A model generated the notes under the pieces. The model had not been told where the DNA came from. It made no database searches and worked only from the letters and a program-made list of their open reading frames with translations. Below, one piece after another: positions 1-10,193 of a DNA stretch of 64,000 bases. Source of the stretch: Actinostola sp. cb2023 (Eukaryota > Cnidaria > Anthozoa > Actiniaria > Actinostolidae). How positions within the stretch are numbered: position 1 is the first letter of the stretch; every line of letters starts with the position of its first letter. The stretch lies in assembly GCA_033675265.1 (NCBI GenBank), contig JAUJYZ010000543.1, forward strand, positions 23,501-87,500, written 5' to 3'. The translations under genes were made by a program, and so were the position numbers.

Positions 1-1005
1 GTGTTGTTTACTGTGTCTTGCTTTATAATCTTGCAAAGTTTCAGCGCGATCCGAGGATTATTTAACGATATTTTAAAATTTTGGTCCCTATTACATAAAA
101 AGTGGAAAGGCTGGAGACTCAAACCGAATTCAGAGTCAACCGTCGCCAGAAAATCGACAGAAAATGCCGTATTTTCCACTTGTATCGCCAAAAGACCTCC
201 AGAAATGGAAAGGTCAACTATTTTCCCCTCAGGTTGTGCTTTCAAATTGTCTCTGAATCAAACGTACCTCGAATAATCCGTGATTTAAACCGAAGAAATC
301 GCTTTCTTCCGATGCGTGTGATCGTTGGGGTTCGCACGGATCTCAGCACAGGTAGCCCAAGCTGACTTAGAGAGTGAATTCAAGAAAGCAAAACCCACTC
401 CTAAAACAACTCTAAATGCTCCCAAAACCATTACAGACATTAAAATAATCACAACAAAGGTAATTGAAGGTTTTTGAAGCATTTTATTCGAGTAAAGAAA
501 CTTCAGTGATCACGATAAGTTTCTTTACTCGAATAAAATGCTTCAAAAACCTTCAATTACCTCTGTTGTGATTACTTTAATGTCTGTAATGGTTTTGGGA
601 GCATTTAGAGTTGTTTTAGGGTGGGATTCACTCTCTAAGTCAGCTTGGGCTACCTGTGTTGAGATCCGTGCGAACCCCAACGATCACACGCATCGGAAGA
701 AAGCGATTTCTTCGGTTTAAATCACGGATCAATTCGAGGTACGTTTGATTCAGAGACAATTTGAAAGCACAACCTGAGGGGAAAATAGTTGACCTTTCCA
801 TTTCTGGAGGTCTTTTGGCGATACAAGTGGAAAATACGGCATTTTCTGTCGATTTTCTGGCGACGGTTGACTCTGAATTCGGTTTGAGTCTCCAGCCTTT
901 CCACTTTTTATGTAATAGGGACCAAAATTTTAAAATATCGTTAAATAATCCTCGGATCGCGCTGAAACTTTGCAAGATTATAAAGCAAGACACAGTAAAC
1001 AACAC
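1..1005. repeat. Large palindrome (foldback), left end cut by window
   Basis: Positions 1-504 are the reverse complement of about 517-1005, with a short loop near 505-516 (stem bases ATTCGAGTAAAG and its complement). Base 1 pairs with about base 1005, so the left arm may run on beyond the window. The arms are nearly identical, but the right arm lacks about 15 bp near 620-630 that the left arm has near 380-400. The open frames here are mirror images of each other and not credible genes. The outer part of the right arm resembles 20930-20990, so it belongs to a dispersed family. Confidence 0.9.
347..658. mobile_element. Inner inverted-repeat element with CACAGGTAGCCCAA ends
   Basis: Inside the palindrome, CACAGGTAGCCCAAGC (from 347) and its complement GCTTGGGCTACCTGTG (to 658) mark a symmetric 312-bp unit. 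The same terminal sequence bounds the MITE at 20835-21097. Because the flanks are also palindromic, a target-site duplication cannot be judged. Confidence 0.5.
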
Positions 1006-1101
1006 CTGAAAAAATAGTTTCATTTTATTAAGGTAAACCTGATATTTTCAATATAGAACTACGGACTATTCAAAGTACTGTCAGAACGTCAAAACAATAA
1101 G

Positions 1102-1156
1102 CACAGGAAGCCCAAATCGTCAAAACCTCAAAAGAATCTCGCTTGGGCTGCCTGTG
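1102..1156. repeat. 55-bp inverted-repeat unit bounded by CACAGG(A/C)AGCCCAA
   Basis: CACAGGAAGCCCAA at 1102 and TTGGGCTGCCTGTG ending at 1156 face each other over a 27-bp centre. The same unit recurs at 10051-10105 (copy B), and in inverse orientation at 7668-7722 with the same outer flanks, so it travels as part of a longer repeat. Confidence 0.7.
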
Positions 1157-1186
1157 TGCACATGTGGAAAGAAATTAAAATTGGGA

Positions 1187-1457
1187 GTTTGCAGGTGTGA
1201 CATTTTGTTGCGTGACATTTTAAATTTTAATCCAACAAAAACAAAAATATAATATTTGAAAAGAGCACACCAAAATTAGCAAAAATTGAAATTTTGAAGT
1301 AATTTCGATGAATAGAGCGAAAGTTATGAGCGACCGAATTTGGCTTTTTTATTAAGAAACGTACACTGGTGGGCAAGCTGTTGCCCACCATCGTTGTTTT
1401 TGTTGGATTAAAATTTAAAATGTCACGCAACAAAATGTCACACCTGCAAACTCCCCA
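1187..1457. mobile_element. Foldback MITE (E1), present only in copy A
   Basis: The ends are inverted repeats of about 60 bp starting GGGAGTTTGCAGGTGTGACA. Copy B reads straight through the empty site (about 10133), which supports recent mobility; the flanks suggest a short ATT duplication. Inside lie a GAAAAGAGC...AAATTAGCAAAA segment and a central hairpin TGGGCAAGCTGTTGCCCA. Both features are shared with three other foldbacks in this window (E2 14449-14833, E3 about 32401-32650, E4 46703-47101). Confidence 0.85.
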
Positions 1458-1520
1458 TTGGACTTTGAAGCCGCGAGATAGGTGTCTAACGAATATTTCT
1501 CTAGTTCTAGCAGTGTTCTT

Positions 1521-3110
1521 TTACTAATAATATACATGAAATAATTTCTGAATTCTGATTGGTTGAGAAGTATTCAATTTATTCCAAATAAAAGGTTGAA
1601 ATTGTACTGAAAAAGGTTGAAATTGTACAGTACAATTTCAAATGATAGACAGTTACCAAGGTATTGTGCTTCGCGTACATGACTCCGATTCTTGAACAAC
1701 AAAAACAAGTATGGCGGAAAACTTTCCTAGATTTGAAGTTAGTAATGATTTTTCTATACAAAGCCTAAAAGATAACGCCAAAAACGAAAATACGTCCCAG
1801 AGTACAAGAAACTGGATCAAAGTTTTCCAAAGTTGGGCCGAAAAAAGAGGACATCATGAAAAGATCGAGAATCACGCTCCCGAAGAGCTGAACAAACTCC
1901 GGCTTGAAGTATTTTACGCCGAGGTTCGCAAGCAAAATGGAGAAAACTACGAACCGGACAGCCTTCGAGTCATGGTTACTTCAATTGATCGGTACCTGAG
2001 AGATAAAGCATACAAAGTTTCTATAGTCGTGACCGTGAATTCTCCGAGTCAAAACAAGTACTCGAGGGAAAAGCCAAACTTCTACGCCAGGAGGGAAAGG
2101 GAAAACGACCACATAAGTCACAAAGTCTCACTTCAGCAGAGGAACAAGAGCTCTGGGCATCAAAACAACTTGGAAATTCAAGTCCCCAAGTACTTACCCA
2201 AACTATCTGGTGGCTCCTCACACAATATTTTGGGCTTAGAGGACGACAGGAACACCACAGCATGAAGGTCGAGGACTTCCAGTTTGGTCGAGATGAAAAC
2301 GGCACAAAGTACGTACAGTTTGTAGAGAATCCCACCAAAACACGCCAAGCTGGCTTGAAAGCAAAACCAAGAAGCTTTTTGCCAAAAATGTTTGCAACTG
2401 GCGAAGAGAATTGCCCTGTCGCTCTCTTTGAAGAGTTCTTGTCAAGACGACCACCTGAGCTACAAGCACAAGGTCCATTTTACCTGTCATGCATGCAAAA
2501 TCCCTCATCTCATGTATGGTTCAAAAGACAGCCGATGGGAATCCACAAGATCAACGACATGATGAAGTCAATCATCGCTGGGACATCCCTTGAAAGCTCT
2601 ACTAAAAACCTCACCAACCACAGTGCTAGAAAAACGGTTGTGAAAAAGATGAAGACAGCCGGCCTCGAAAGAAGCTCTATAATGAAGGTCACTGGACACA
2701 TAAATATCTCCTCTCTTGACGATTACGATGAAGCTGATGAGAACGAACAGCGACAGCTATCAACTGCCATCAGCGGAGCGAAGAACATCACTTTCAGCAA
2801 CCAGAGCCACATGCCACATGTCAAGTCAGCAAAACCGCATCGAAAGGCAGTGTTTGAATATGCCGAACACTTTCCACAACTGTTTGAGCTTACATTTAGC
2901 TCATTGAAAACTTGATTTGATGTTCAAGAATGTTTTGATTTTGTAAACGACGTCTAAACTGTTTTTCTGTCGATGGCCATGTGTCAGTTTTCAACCAATA
3001 AAAATCCAGTTGAGAAACGTACGTCTTTTGTCATTGAGCGCGCGAAACGCAAAGTCGCCTGCTTGAATCAGATTTCAGAAATTATTTCATGTATATTATT
3101 AATAAGTAAT
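1521..3110 (+). mobile_element. Tyrosine-recombinase element with terminal inverted repeats, copy A
   Basis: The recombinase gene at 1711-2915 is bracketed by near-perfect inverted repeats of about 40 bp: 1521-1560 (inner part GAAATAATTTCTGAATTCTG) and 3067-3110. The right repeat has four extra bases near its outer end. Cryptons are usually described as lacking TIRs, so this arrangement is unusual. A second inverted repeat (about 3106-3275, arms GTAATCGCACGAAT... and ...ATTCGTGCGATTAC) lies immediately outside the right end. Confidence 0.65.
1711..2915 (+). pseudogene. Crypton-like tyrosine recombinase, copy A (one frameshift)
   Basis: It encodes a protein of about 400 residues of the tyrosine-recombinase type found in Crypton elements and in genes derived from them (KIAA1958/ZMYM/QRICH1 group). 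An ATG at 1711 opens the frame. The catalytic-half landmarks are the first Arg in FGLRGRQEH, the HSAR box, then GH and the Tyr nucleophile in DDYDEAD. Relative to copy B one base is missing near 2028, so the N-terminal frame runs out at 2265 and the catalytic half continues in another frame from about 2262. The expected role is DNA strand cutting and joining during integration. With a single lesion it is either a very young pseudogene or a sequencing error. Confidence 0.8.
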
Positions 3111-3191
3111 CGCACGAATTTCTCGTACAATTTAGGATAAATAAACACTCGTCAATTTTTCAAAGCCCACAAATTGTACTCGACCTGCGGT

Positions 3192-3222
<31 letters not shown>

Positions 3223-3275
3223 GACTCGTGTTTATTTATCCTAAATTGTACTCGAATTCGTGCGATTACCTGTAC
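3106..3275. repeat. Hairpin-forming inverted repeat right of the recombinase element
   Basis: AGTAATCGCACGAATTTCTC... pairs with ...GAATTCGTGCGATTACCTG around a centre near 3190 (GACCTGCGGTCTCG). Copy B has the same structure, but with the foldback E2 inserted in its left arm. Confidence 0.75.
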
Positions 3276-3780
3276 TAATTAAAGAACAAAGATCAGTTCA
3301 TTTCCAACTAGAAACCTTCAATTTAGTACTTATTCGAGGGTCGAGGAGGATAAATATACGATTTCTACCGGTTTCTATCGATTCGTTGATAAGTTACTGA
3401 TTCGGGTTTACTGTGGAATGGGCTTTGTTTTTCTTTTATTAGGGGTCCACATATGGCCAATTTGCTTGCTATAGCGCATGCTCTTTGTGCCGCTGATACG
3501 TAGGCGCAGCAAACTCTTTCCTATAGAGCATATACCAGTCTCTGGCAAATACCATTAATTCAACACCGCATTTCAGTTTCTTTCCATTTTAATGGTATTT
3601 TAAGTCAATACATCAATACTATAGGTTCGCCTTTTTGGTCTACAATATAATAGGGTCAGAATTGTTCTAGAATTAACAGTTTTATAAGTTCGGTAGACTT
3701 TCTGTCAAACCTCGTCATCTAGCATGAGGGGACTTGGTTATCTGGCTGGTTAGCTCCAACGTCCATTATCCTACTCTAGA
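3276..3780. other. Non-coding spacer shared by both segmental copies
   Basis: No credible coding region or RNA gene was seen. The sequence matches copy B at about 14990-15500 nearly base for base, ending at a CTCTAGAGAGGTCAATCAATC junction where the tetranucleotide arrays begin. Confidence 0.6.
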
Positions 3781-3785
3781 GAGGT

Positions 3786-3807
3786 CAATCAATCAACCAA
3801 TCAATCG

Positions 3808-3843
<36 letters not shown>

Positions 3844-3851
3844 ATCAATCG

Positions 3852-3914
<63 letters not shown>

Positions 3915-4004
3915 ATCAACCAATCAATCAATCAATCACTCAGTCAATCAATCAATCAATCAATCAACCAACCAACCAATCAACCAATCTATCAACCAAT
4001 CAAC

Positions 4005-4055
<51 letters not shown>

Positions 4056-4075
4056 CCAATCAATTAGTCAATCCA
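3786..4075 (+). repeat. (CAAT)n microsatellite with GATC/CAAC variants
   Basis: About 290 bp of imperfect CAAT tetranucleotide repeats with scattered substitutions. The corresponding site in copy B carries CTGT repeats instead (15526-16423). The reading frame through it (poly NQSI) is an artefact. Confidence 0.95.
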
Positions 4076-4378
4076 CACTTATTCAAGTCGCGAAGTGAGA
4101 TGTGGTTGCCCAGTGCATCTCAGCCAGAGTCTCGTGTGAAAAACGCACGATAAATAAATAGAACATAAATAAATCTTTACAATATACGAAAAGATGCAAT
4201 GAATATATAATTATACATATGTGAAGCAACTAGACAATAATATATGTGAGTGTAATATCTGTTGATATAAGCATATAAACAGAGGAAATACGAGGAAAAT
4301 ATGTTAGCTATATGTATAGTAGAAATATGACTGGTAACCCAATGGCTACCATGGCTCAAATGATGACTGGAAATGCTG

Positions 4379-6171
4379 TCACAAGCGAGTGTCGTCTCCT
4401 TCATTACTGTGGCCGTTGTCAACCTTTTCGTCAGTAGGAGGGATACTGATAGAGTCCCTAAGACAGATAGGTACATCATCAGGAACAGCGACAGAGTCCC
4501 TACGATGGGTCGGTACATCATCAGCAACAGCAACAGAGTCCCTACGATGGGTCGGTACATCCTCTGGAGGAGCAGTTTCAGTGTGAGCAGCAACAGAACT
4601 CCCACGGTGAATCTGCACATCAACATGTAAGTAAGTAAGCGAGTACTGTTCGTCATCACTCACGTCTCCAGTATGGACGACACGTTTCTCTGCATCGTGA
4701 TTCTCACGAGACTCGTGGCCTTCTTCATCTTCTTCAGTACGAGCTGTGATTGGTGAATTGGAAAGTCCATTGACATTGCCTTTGTTCTTTCCATCTTCAC
4801 TCTTTATACGCTCACTGGAAATGCCTTCTCTATCACTCTGAGGAATTTGTTCATGTTGGTTTTCGAGTTCAGATGTTTGATTGTTCAGAAGTCCTTTTCT
4901 CTCCCACAGTCACTATACACTAGCGCTTTTATTGTCAGTATCTTTCGGTCTTCCATCTTTGGAAGTAGAAGGTACTGCCATGATGTCACCTGCAACGGCA
5001 TGCGTGCTTAATTTCCCGATTAAAGACTCTTCAGTTAGGCAGCTGTGCGGCAAACGAGATGTTGATTTTGTCTGTGAAATTAGTTTCTTTCGTCTCTTCA
5101 GCTGCAGCACTTTTGAGATCCTCTTCTGGACGTTTCTTTTGCGGGCTTTGGCTTTCGTTTTTTTCTTCAATTTCAGAATTTCGCGTCCATTACGATGATG
5201 GGTCAAACCATGCTGCGCAGCATAGTCTAAATACGCGTTTTTAGCCAAGGGATGTCGTCGTATTTGAGCCAGTGCACGCTTAAAGGTCAGTGATCTTGAA
5301 AAATATATGACAGGCATGACGGAAATGGAGAGAAAAAAGGCAGTAATAGGCTGAAAATGCGAACCATCGATTTCCCTCGATTTTGTCATCCACCCCAACA
5401 TAGCTGTACACTGCAGCTGGAACTTTACAAAGCGTTTGAACGACCAAGATTATGAACAGCGTGTTGATGGCTTTGTTGCTGTTCTTACTGCCTCTTCCAA
5501 ACAATTTCACCCCATATCGCTTGGACGTGACAATTCTGGTTTTCATGATTTGATAATTGGTCAGTAGGATTGTAAACACCGACACACATTGGCAGCTCGG
5601 GATGACGACTTTCCAGATAATCTGACTAGGGCCAAATAGTAGTTTTTGGTAGTTCTCGTCAGACACACCTTCTGTTATAAGAGTATACTCTGAAACTGAA
5701 AACACCAAGAGCAAAACTAATATCGTCATCCATTTCAGTGCGATGAAAGCCAGAACTGTATTCGATGACTTTTTTCCAGTGAACGCTTTTCCAAACGTGA
5801 TTGCGAGTAAACAGTCGATGGAGAGCGAGATTTGAGAGATCAAGTCATTAATGAGAAAGAACCTGTGAAATAACATGGCATTACCATCTTGTTTCTCGAT
5901 CGAGATTGATCTTTTTGGTCAGTAGGAATACTTCCATGAAAATGGGAATGTTCACCACGAGGTCCATAAATTCGACGATCGTCAGGTCGATCAGGAGATA
6001 GTTGGAAAGAAATCGTAGGCTTTTGAACCGAGCAAAGAGAGTGATCATACACCCGTTGGTCAGGATGCCACAGAATAGCAGTATCGAAAGGAGAACAAGT
6101 TGGGCATTGATGTGTATCTCAATCGTTGGTCCTAACATGTATTCATGTAGACTATCGTTAACACTGGCCAT
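4379..6171 (-). pseudogene. Rhodopsin-like GPCR with short RRDS-repeat tail, copy A (decayed)
   Basis: It is homologous throughout to the copy B receptor (16756-19040). The first true ATG is at 6171. The frame breaks near 5882 (one extra base) right after TM2/loop, and again in the A-run at about 5332-5338 within TM7; several small indels follow in the tail (near 5040, 5070, 4895 and 4905). Visible parts are TM1 (GILTNG), TM2 (LLIDLTIVEF), TM4 with its Trp, TM6, and a TM7 ending MPVIY. The C-terminal tail carries only three 14-residue units of the DDVPTHRRDSVAVA type, against 15 in copy B. One unit has LRDS in place of RRDS. Confidence 0.8.
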
Positions 6172-6518
6172 GTTATCCTTGTTGGACAAAATATCAATAT
6201 CGGCCAACTATTTCGCTGGTGGATGAGAGTGATTTTCTTTTTGCTCATCCCATGAAGTTGTAAAATAAATGTTAATTCACCATGTATCGCAAAAAGGCTG
6301 CATGTGATAGGCTGAAATGAGTTACATATAGGAAACATTATCGCTACTATGGTGAATTGTTTCTATGGTAACATGATGTGTCACTGTGAGGTTTTCCCAC
6401 GGCGACACACCCAGTGCGTGAGTTAATCTACGGTTTCATAGAGCCGCAGGGTCAATTAAGTTGCTCAAAGTGACGTAAATCCACAGGTAGCCCAACCATT
6501 TCTTCTGAGTCTACTTAG
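6172..6518. other. Upstream region of GPCR copy A
   Basis: This would be the 5' flank of the minus-strand receptor. It has no clear TATA element. It carries the dispersed motif CACAGGTAGCCCAA at 6482-6495, as does copy B at 19351-19364, and ends at the segmental-duplication boundary. Confidence 0.4.
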
Positions 6519-7265
6519 AACAAGACGTCCAATGAGCGTTCACTCGGGCATTGTGAAAAGGAAAATGTCAGTTGTTCGAGGAAGTACTTGAAAATGAATG
6601 CCAGTTGGTTGAAGAACAAGGACAATGTCAGCTGCGCGAGGAGAGACCTGACAATGACTGACAGTTGCGTGACGAGGGAGACTATGTATATACATGTATG
6701 TGTCGAGTTCATTTGATTTGCCTTTGAGTTCATTTGATTACCTTTTGACTTTGAGTTCAATTGATTTGATTTTGATGAGTTTGTGTAAAGGCCCCCTCTC
6801 TAGCTTCAGATCCCGAAACGTCGAGTTTGGAATCGAGTTCGGGTTCGAGTTACGGTTCGAACGTCGAATAAAACAAGGACATCTTCTTCAATACAATATA
6901 ATTTCTCTGACGTCATGACAATCAGTGACAGTTGAGTGACGAGGGAGACTATTAGTCCGGTGAGTACGAACATGATACGTCTTGAGGTTGCATAGGTCAG
7001 ATGGTTCCGATAACGGCCTCGCGTTTGTTTAAAAAAAAATATATTTTAAGCGAGCTTCTAGTCCTTTTACCACTTCTAGTCATTGAACGATGAACTAGAA
7101 TCCTGACCTTTTAATAGCTTGAAGATCTACAGCTGCTTTCAAAACTAAGATTCATAATCTACTTGAGTCCTGTGTCTCCTTTATCTTTTCAAATCTGCGG
7201 AGTAATCTTGAAACTCCGGATACGATTAAATACGTCGCATACTCGTCATTTTGAAGCCGAACAAA

Positions 7266-7300
<35 letters not shown>

Positions 7301-7353
7301 CGAAATCCGCATTTTCTAACTCGGGCGGCCTGCGGCCTGGGCCCGAGTAATAA
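6519..7353. mobile_element. Dispersed element, AACAAGACG...GAGTAATAA family, copy 1
   Basis: It is nearly identical to 24582-25403, and a short member sits at about 59012-59209. All three begin with AACAAGACG followed by an (A)GCG/CGC hairpin and CACTCGG, and end with a CCGAGTAATAA that can pair with the 5' CTCGG. There is a (CTA)n tract near 7266-7300 and a GC-rich terminal hairpin CTCGGGC...GCCCGAG at 7319-7347. No protein is encoded; the hairpin-plus-fixed-tail 3' end is reminiscent of Helitron/Helentron derivatives or a SINE, but the class is unresolved. Confidence 0.75.
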
Positions 7354-7388
7354 ATAAAAAGATATCTGTATGCGGGAGTCTTTTATTA

Positions 7389-7475
7389 TATGGGTTTCCT
7401 GTGGTAGAGCGCGCGGAATACTATTATATTGGGCTGCCTGTGCGCGAACCGTAAGACCGCGGGTTCAAATGCTTC
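7389..7475 (+). repeat. tRNA-like (SINE or pseudo-tRNA) fragment
   Basis: GTGGTAGAGCGCGCGG at about 7400-7415 resembles a pol III A box and D arm. GCGGGTTCAAATGC at 7459-7472 resembles a B box and T arm. The spacing is stretched by an intervening TTGGGCTGCCTGTG motif (7429-7442), so this is not a functional tRNA gene. Confidence 0.45.
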
Positions 7476-7499
7476 TTATATATTATAAGAAGAAATGGT

Positions 7500-7570
7500 T
7501 GAGCTGTCTGTGGTAAAATAAATAAATAATAATAATACTAATAATATTAAAATAAATAAATAAATAAATG
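7500..7570. repeat. AT-rich simple repeat (AAAT/AATA)
   Basis: A low-complexity run of AATA/AAAT/AATAAT units. It is non-coding. Confidence 0.85.
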
Positions 7571-7649
7571 CAATAAAAACACAACATCGCGACAAGTTTT
7601 GTCAGAGACCAAAGATCATAATTTGAGGCATATTTTTGGCTTTCCGTAA

Positions 7650-7795
7650 TAATCCATGTCTGCACATCACAGGCAGCCCAAGCGAGATTCTTTTGAGGTT
7701 TTGACGATTTGGGCTTCCTGTGCTTATTGTTTTGACGTTCTGACAGTAGTTTGAATAGTCCGTAGTTCTATATTGAAAATATCAGGTTTACCCAA
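7650..7795 (-). repeat. Inverted copy of the 1015-1165 segment
   Basis: This is the reverse complement of the left edge of segmental copy A, including the 55-bp CACAGG...CCTGTG unit (7668-7722) and the flank GTCCGTAGTTCTATATTG. It lies just before the TIR element that precedes copy B, so the duplication junction is bordered by inverted repeats. Confidence 0.8.
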
Positions 7796-7835
7796 GAGAC
7801 CATAAGGGACAGAGAGGGAGTCTCGCGCTATTCTT

Positions 7836-10004
7836 GGGATATCTTAATTTCAATAAATCTATTTTTAGAATGCGGACGTCTGAGGAGGAAATTAACTTCC
7901 GGTTCAAAGTAGATATGGCGGCTAAGATCCCGGCGAAATAAAACCATGTTTTTGTTTTGTTTTTTGAATTTGATTACTTTTTATAAATGGCTCGGATAAT
8001 TTATAGATTATTAGACTTTTGAGACGGCAGTAATGAGTCAGATGATAACAAAGAAAATGTAAACTGAATGTCCCGCGGAAAGAAACTAGTGAATGCATTT
8101 TGTCAACAACTGCTTCTTTCATCTGCACCAAAATGTCTAATTCTTCTTCCATTTGAGACCTGCTTTCTGATCAAGGCAGTGTTATTTTTCGTTTCCCTTT
8201 CTTTGCTGAGAGGGTGTCTTTCCCAAGTTTAATTTGGCAAAGTGCACGTTTCAGCATCAACTGATTTGAGACTGAATAATATTACTTGATTCTAACTGAG
8301 CAAAGTCATAAAGGGAATACAATATACCGCGGTGATGCGGCCTCTCTTTTAAATGGTACTCAATGGATAACAAAGTAATTTTGAACGGTTTTGCGCTCAA
8401 CTTTTTATTTTCACTGAAGCGGCCATAAAAGCCAACTTGTGGACTCGGTGAATCCAGTAAACGTTGAATCAAAACTTGAATGAAGTAAACCGTAGTTTTT
8501 GCAGAGATTTCAAGTCATTCAGATGCCGTTATACACACAAAAAATATTCACAATCCATTTTTAAGTCATGTTAGGTAAAGAAAATACACAAGCACACAAC
8601 AAACACGCTTACTTTCACTGCTTGTTTAATTCACTCGTGACTCGTCTTGTCGCTCATCATCACGTTTCACGGCAAATTTGTTTTTGAATCCTTGTGAAAA
8701 CTCTTCAAACGCCACAACGATAATTACAAGATACCACTAAACCACATCCAAGAATAAATTGAAGTCACTTTCTGACGAAATAGTTTGACGAAAGAGACGA
8801 AAATACGTCTTTGAAAGTCTTCGGCTAAGCCGGCATCCACCTCAAGTACGTTAAGGCCTGGGACAGACGAGAAAACGATGCTAAACTATTATATTTTGCT
8901 GTTCGCACAAATGTTGGTCGAAATTCATGAAACTTCGCACAGCTGCATAACTTCACGGGTTTCAACTTTTAAAATAATAATAAAATCGTGATAAAGTGAT
9001 CACGTGACCTCTTACGTCACTCCTGTGTCCCTCGAAACTTTGAATTAAAATGGGGTGATGGGTATTTTATGTATGGAAGAAGTTATGTTACTTTTTCGTT
9101 TGTCTAGGGGATAGGTATAACAATCTGCCCTCACACCTGAACAACTAATGCTCATTGAGGAGATATTCGCATCAATATGATTGACCCTCCAGGTCACGTG
9201 ACCTATTTTGTAAAATATCTCCTTAATACACATTAGTTGTTCAGGTGTGAGGGCAGATTCTTATACCTCTTTCCTAGACAAACGAAAAATTGGCATAACT
9301 TTTTCCATACATAAAATTCCCATCACCCCATTTTAATTCAAATTTCCGAGGGAGACATGAGTGACGTAAGAGGTCACGTGATCACTTTATCACGATATTA
9401 TTATCTCAAAAGTTGAAACTCCTAAAGTTATTCAGATGTGTGAAGTTTCTTGCATTTCGAGCACAATCTGTGCGAACAGCAAAATAAAATAGGTTTAGCC
9501 TCGCTTTCATGTCCGTCCCAGGCCTTAACGTACTTGAGACGGTCAACAGACAACAGCCTTTTCGGAAAACCAGCAATTTTCACGACTTTATCCTTAGATT
9601 TTCCATCGGATTTAGTCTTTAATGCACTTTCAAATCGATTACATCTATTCTTGGGAATGTTTTTCTTAAATTGTTCAAGGCAGAACACCAAGAAGAAAGT
9701 ACAAACAGCGACCTTCTTCATGCAGCGACCTTCTTGTTGAGTTGGCAGTAGTTTTCGGCGTTTAGTTTTTGTTGTTCATTCCGATCCTACAGACCACAAC
9801 ACAAGGCGACTTTTGGACTCTGTTCGAACTTAAACAACTCCTTTCCAGATAAATTAAATTCTTGCGATGCTTTCTGATGATTTCAGTCAAAATCAGAGTC
9901 AAAATCGGCCTAAAAAAACAATATTTTACATCTGCTTGAACCGGAAGTTAATTTCCTCAGACGTCCGCATTCTAAAAATAGATTTATTGAAATTAAGATA
10001 TCCC
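7836..10004. mobile_element. 2.2-kb TIR element between the two segmental copies
   Basis: The ends are inverted repeats of about 70 bp beginning GGGATATCTTAATTTCAATA (left from 7836, right ending at 10004), differing by a 3-bp indel. No transposase was recognised. The small frames inside (for example near 9428-9721, minus strand) have no recognisable domain. The element contains a 700-bp foldback (8840-9540). It is probably a non-autonomous DNA transposon. Confidence 0.8.
8840..9540. repeat. Internal foldback of the 2.2-kb TIR element
   Basis: CTCAAGTACGTTAAGGCCTG (8841) pairs with the complementary stretch ending at 9539. The arms are about 345 bp, imperfect, and meet near 9190. The right arm has more substitutions. 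Confidence 0.85.
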
Positions 10005-10193
10005 AGACCCTATTCAAAGTACTGTATTGTCAGAACGTCAAAACAATAAGCACAGGAAGCCCAAATCGTCAAAACCTCAAAAGAATCTCGCTTGGGCTGC
10101 CTGTGTGCACATGTGGAAAGAAATTAAAATTGGACTTTGAAGCCGCGAGATAGGTGTCTAACGAATATTTCTCTAGTTCTAGCAGTGTTCTTT

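Larger units (their letters stand above)
1064..6518 (+). repeat. Segmental duplication, copy A
   Basis: This block recurs in the same orientation and order at about 10012-19389. It holds a tyrosine-recombinase element, an unclassified spacer, a tetranucleotide microsatellite and a rhodopsin-like GPCR on the minus strand. The copies look nearly identical outside insertions. Copy A alone has the foldback at 1187-1457. Copy B alone has insertions at 10194-12849 and 14449-14833. Similarity stops just after CTACTTAGAAC, about 25 bp beyond the TTGGGCTACCTGTG-type motif at 6482. Confidence 0.9.

Noticed and set aside
3734..4153. 139-residue frame of repeated NQSI
   Set aside because: Translation of the (CAAT)n microsatellite.
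7389..7475. Functional tRNA gene
   Set aside because: Box A-box B like sequences are present but the cloverleaf cannot be closed and the spacing is disrupted.
9428..9721. 97-residue Cys-containing minus-strand frame in the 2.2-kb TIR element
   Set aside because: It runs partly into the foldback arm and shows no recognisable domain.
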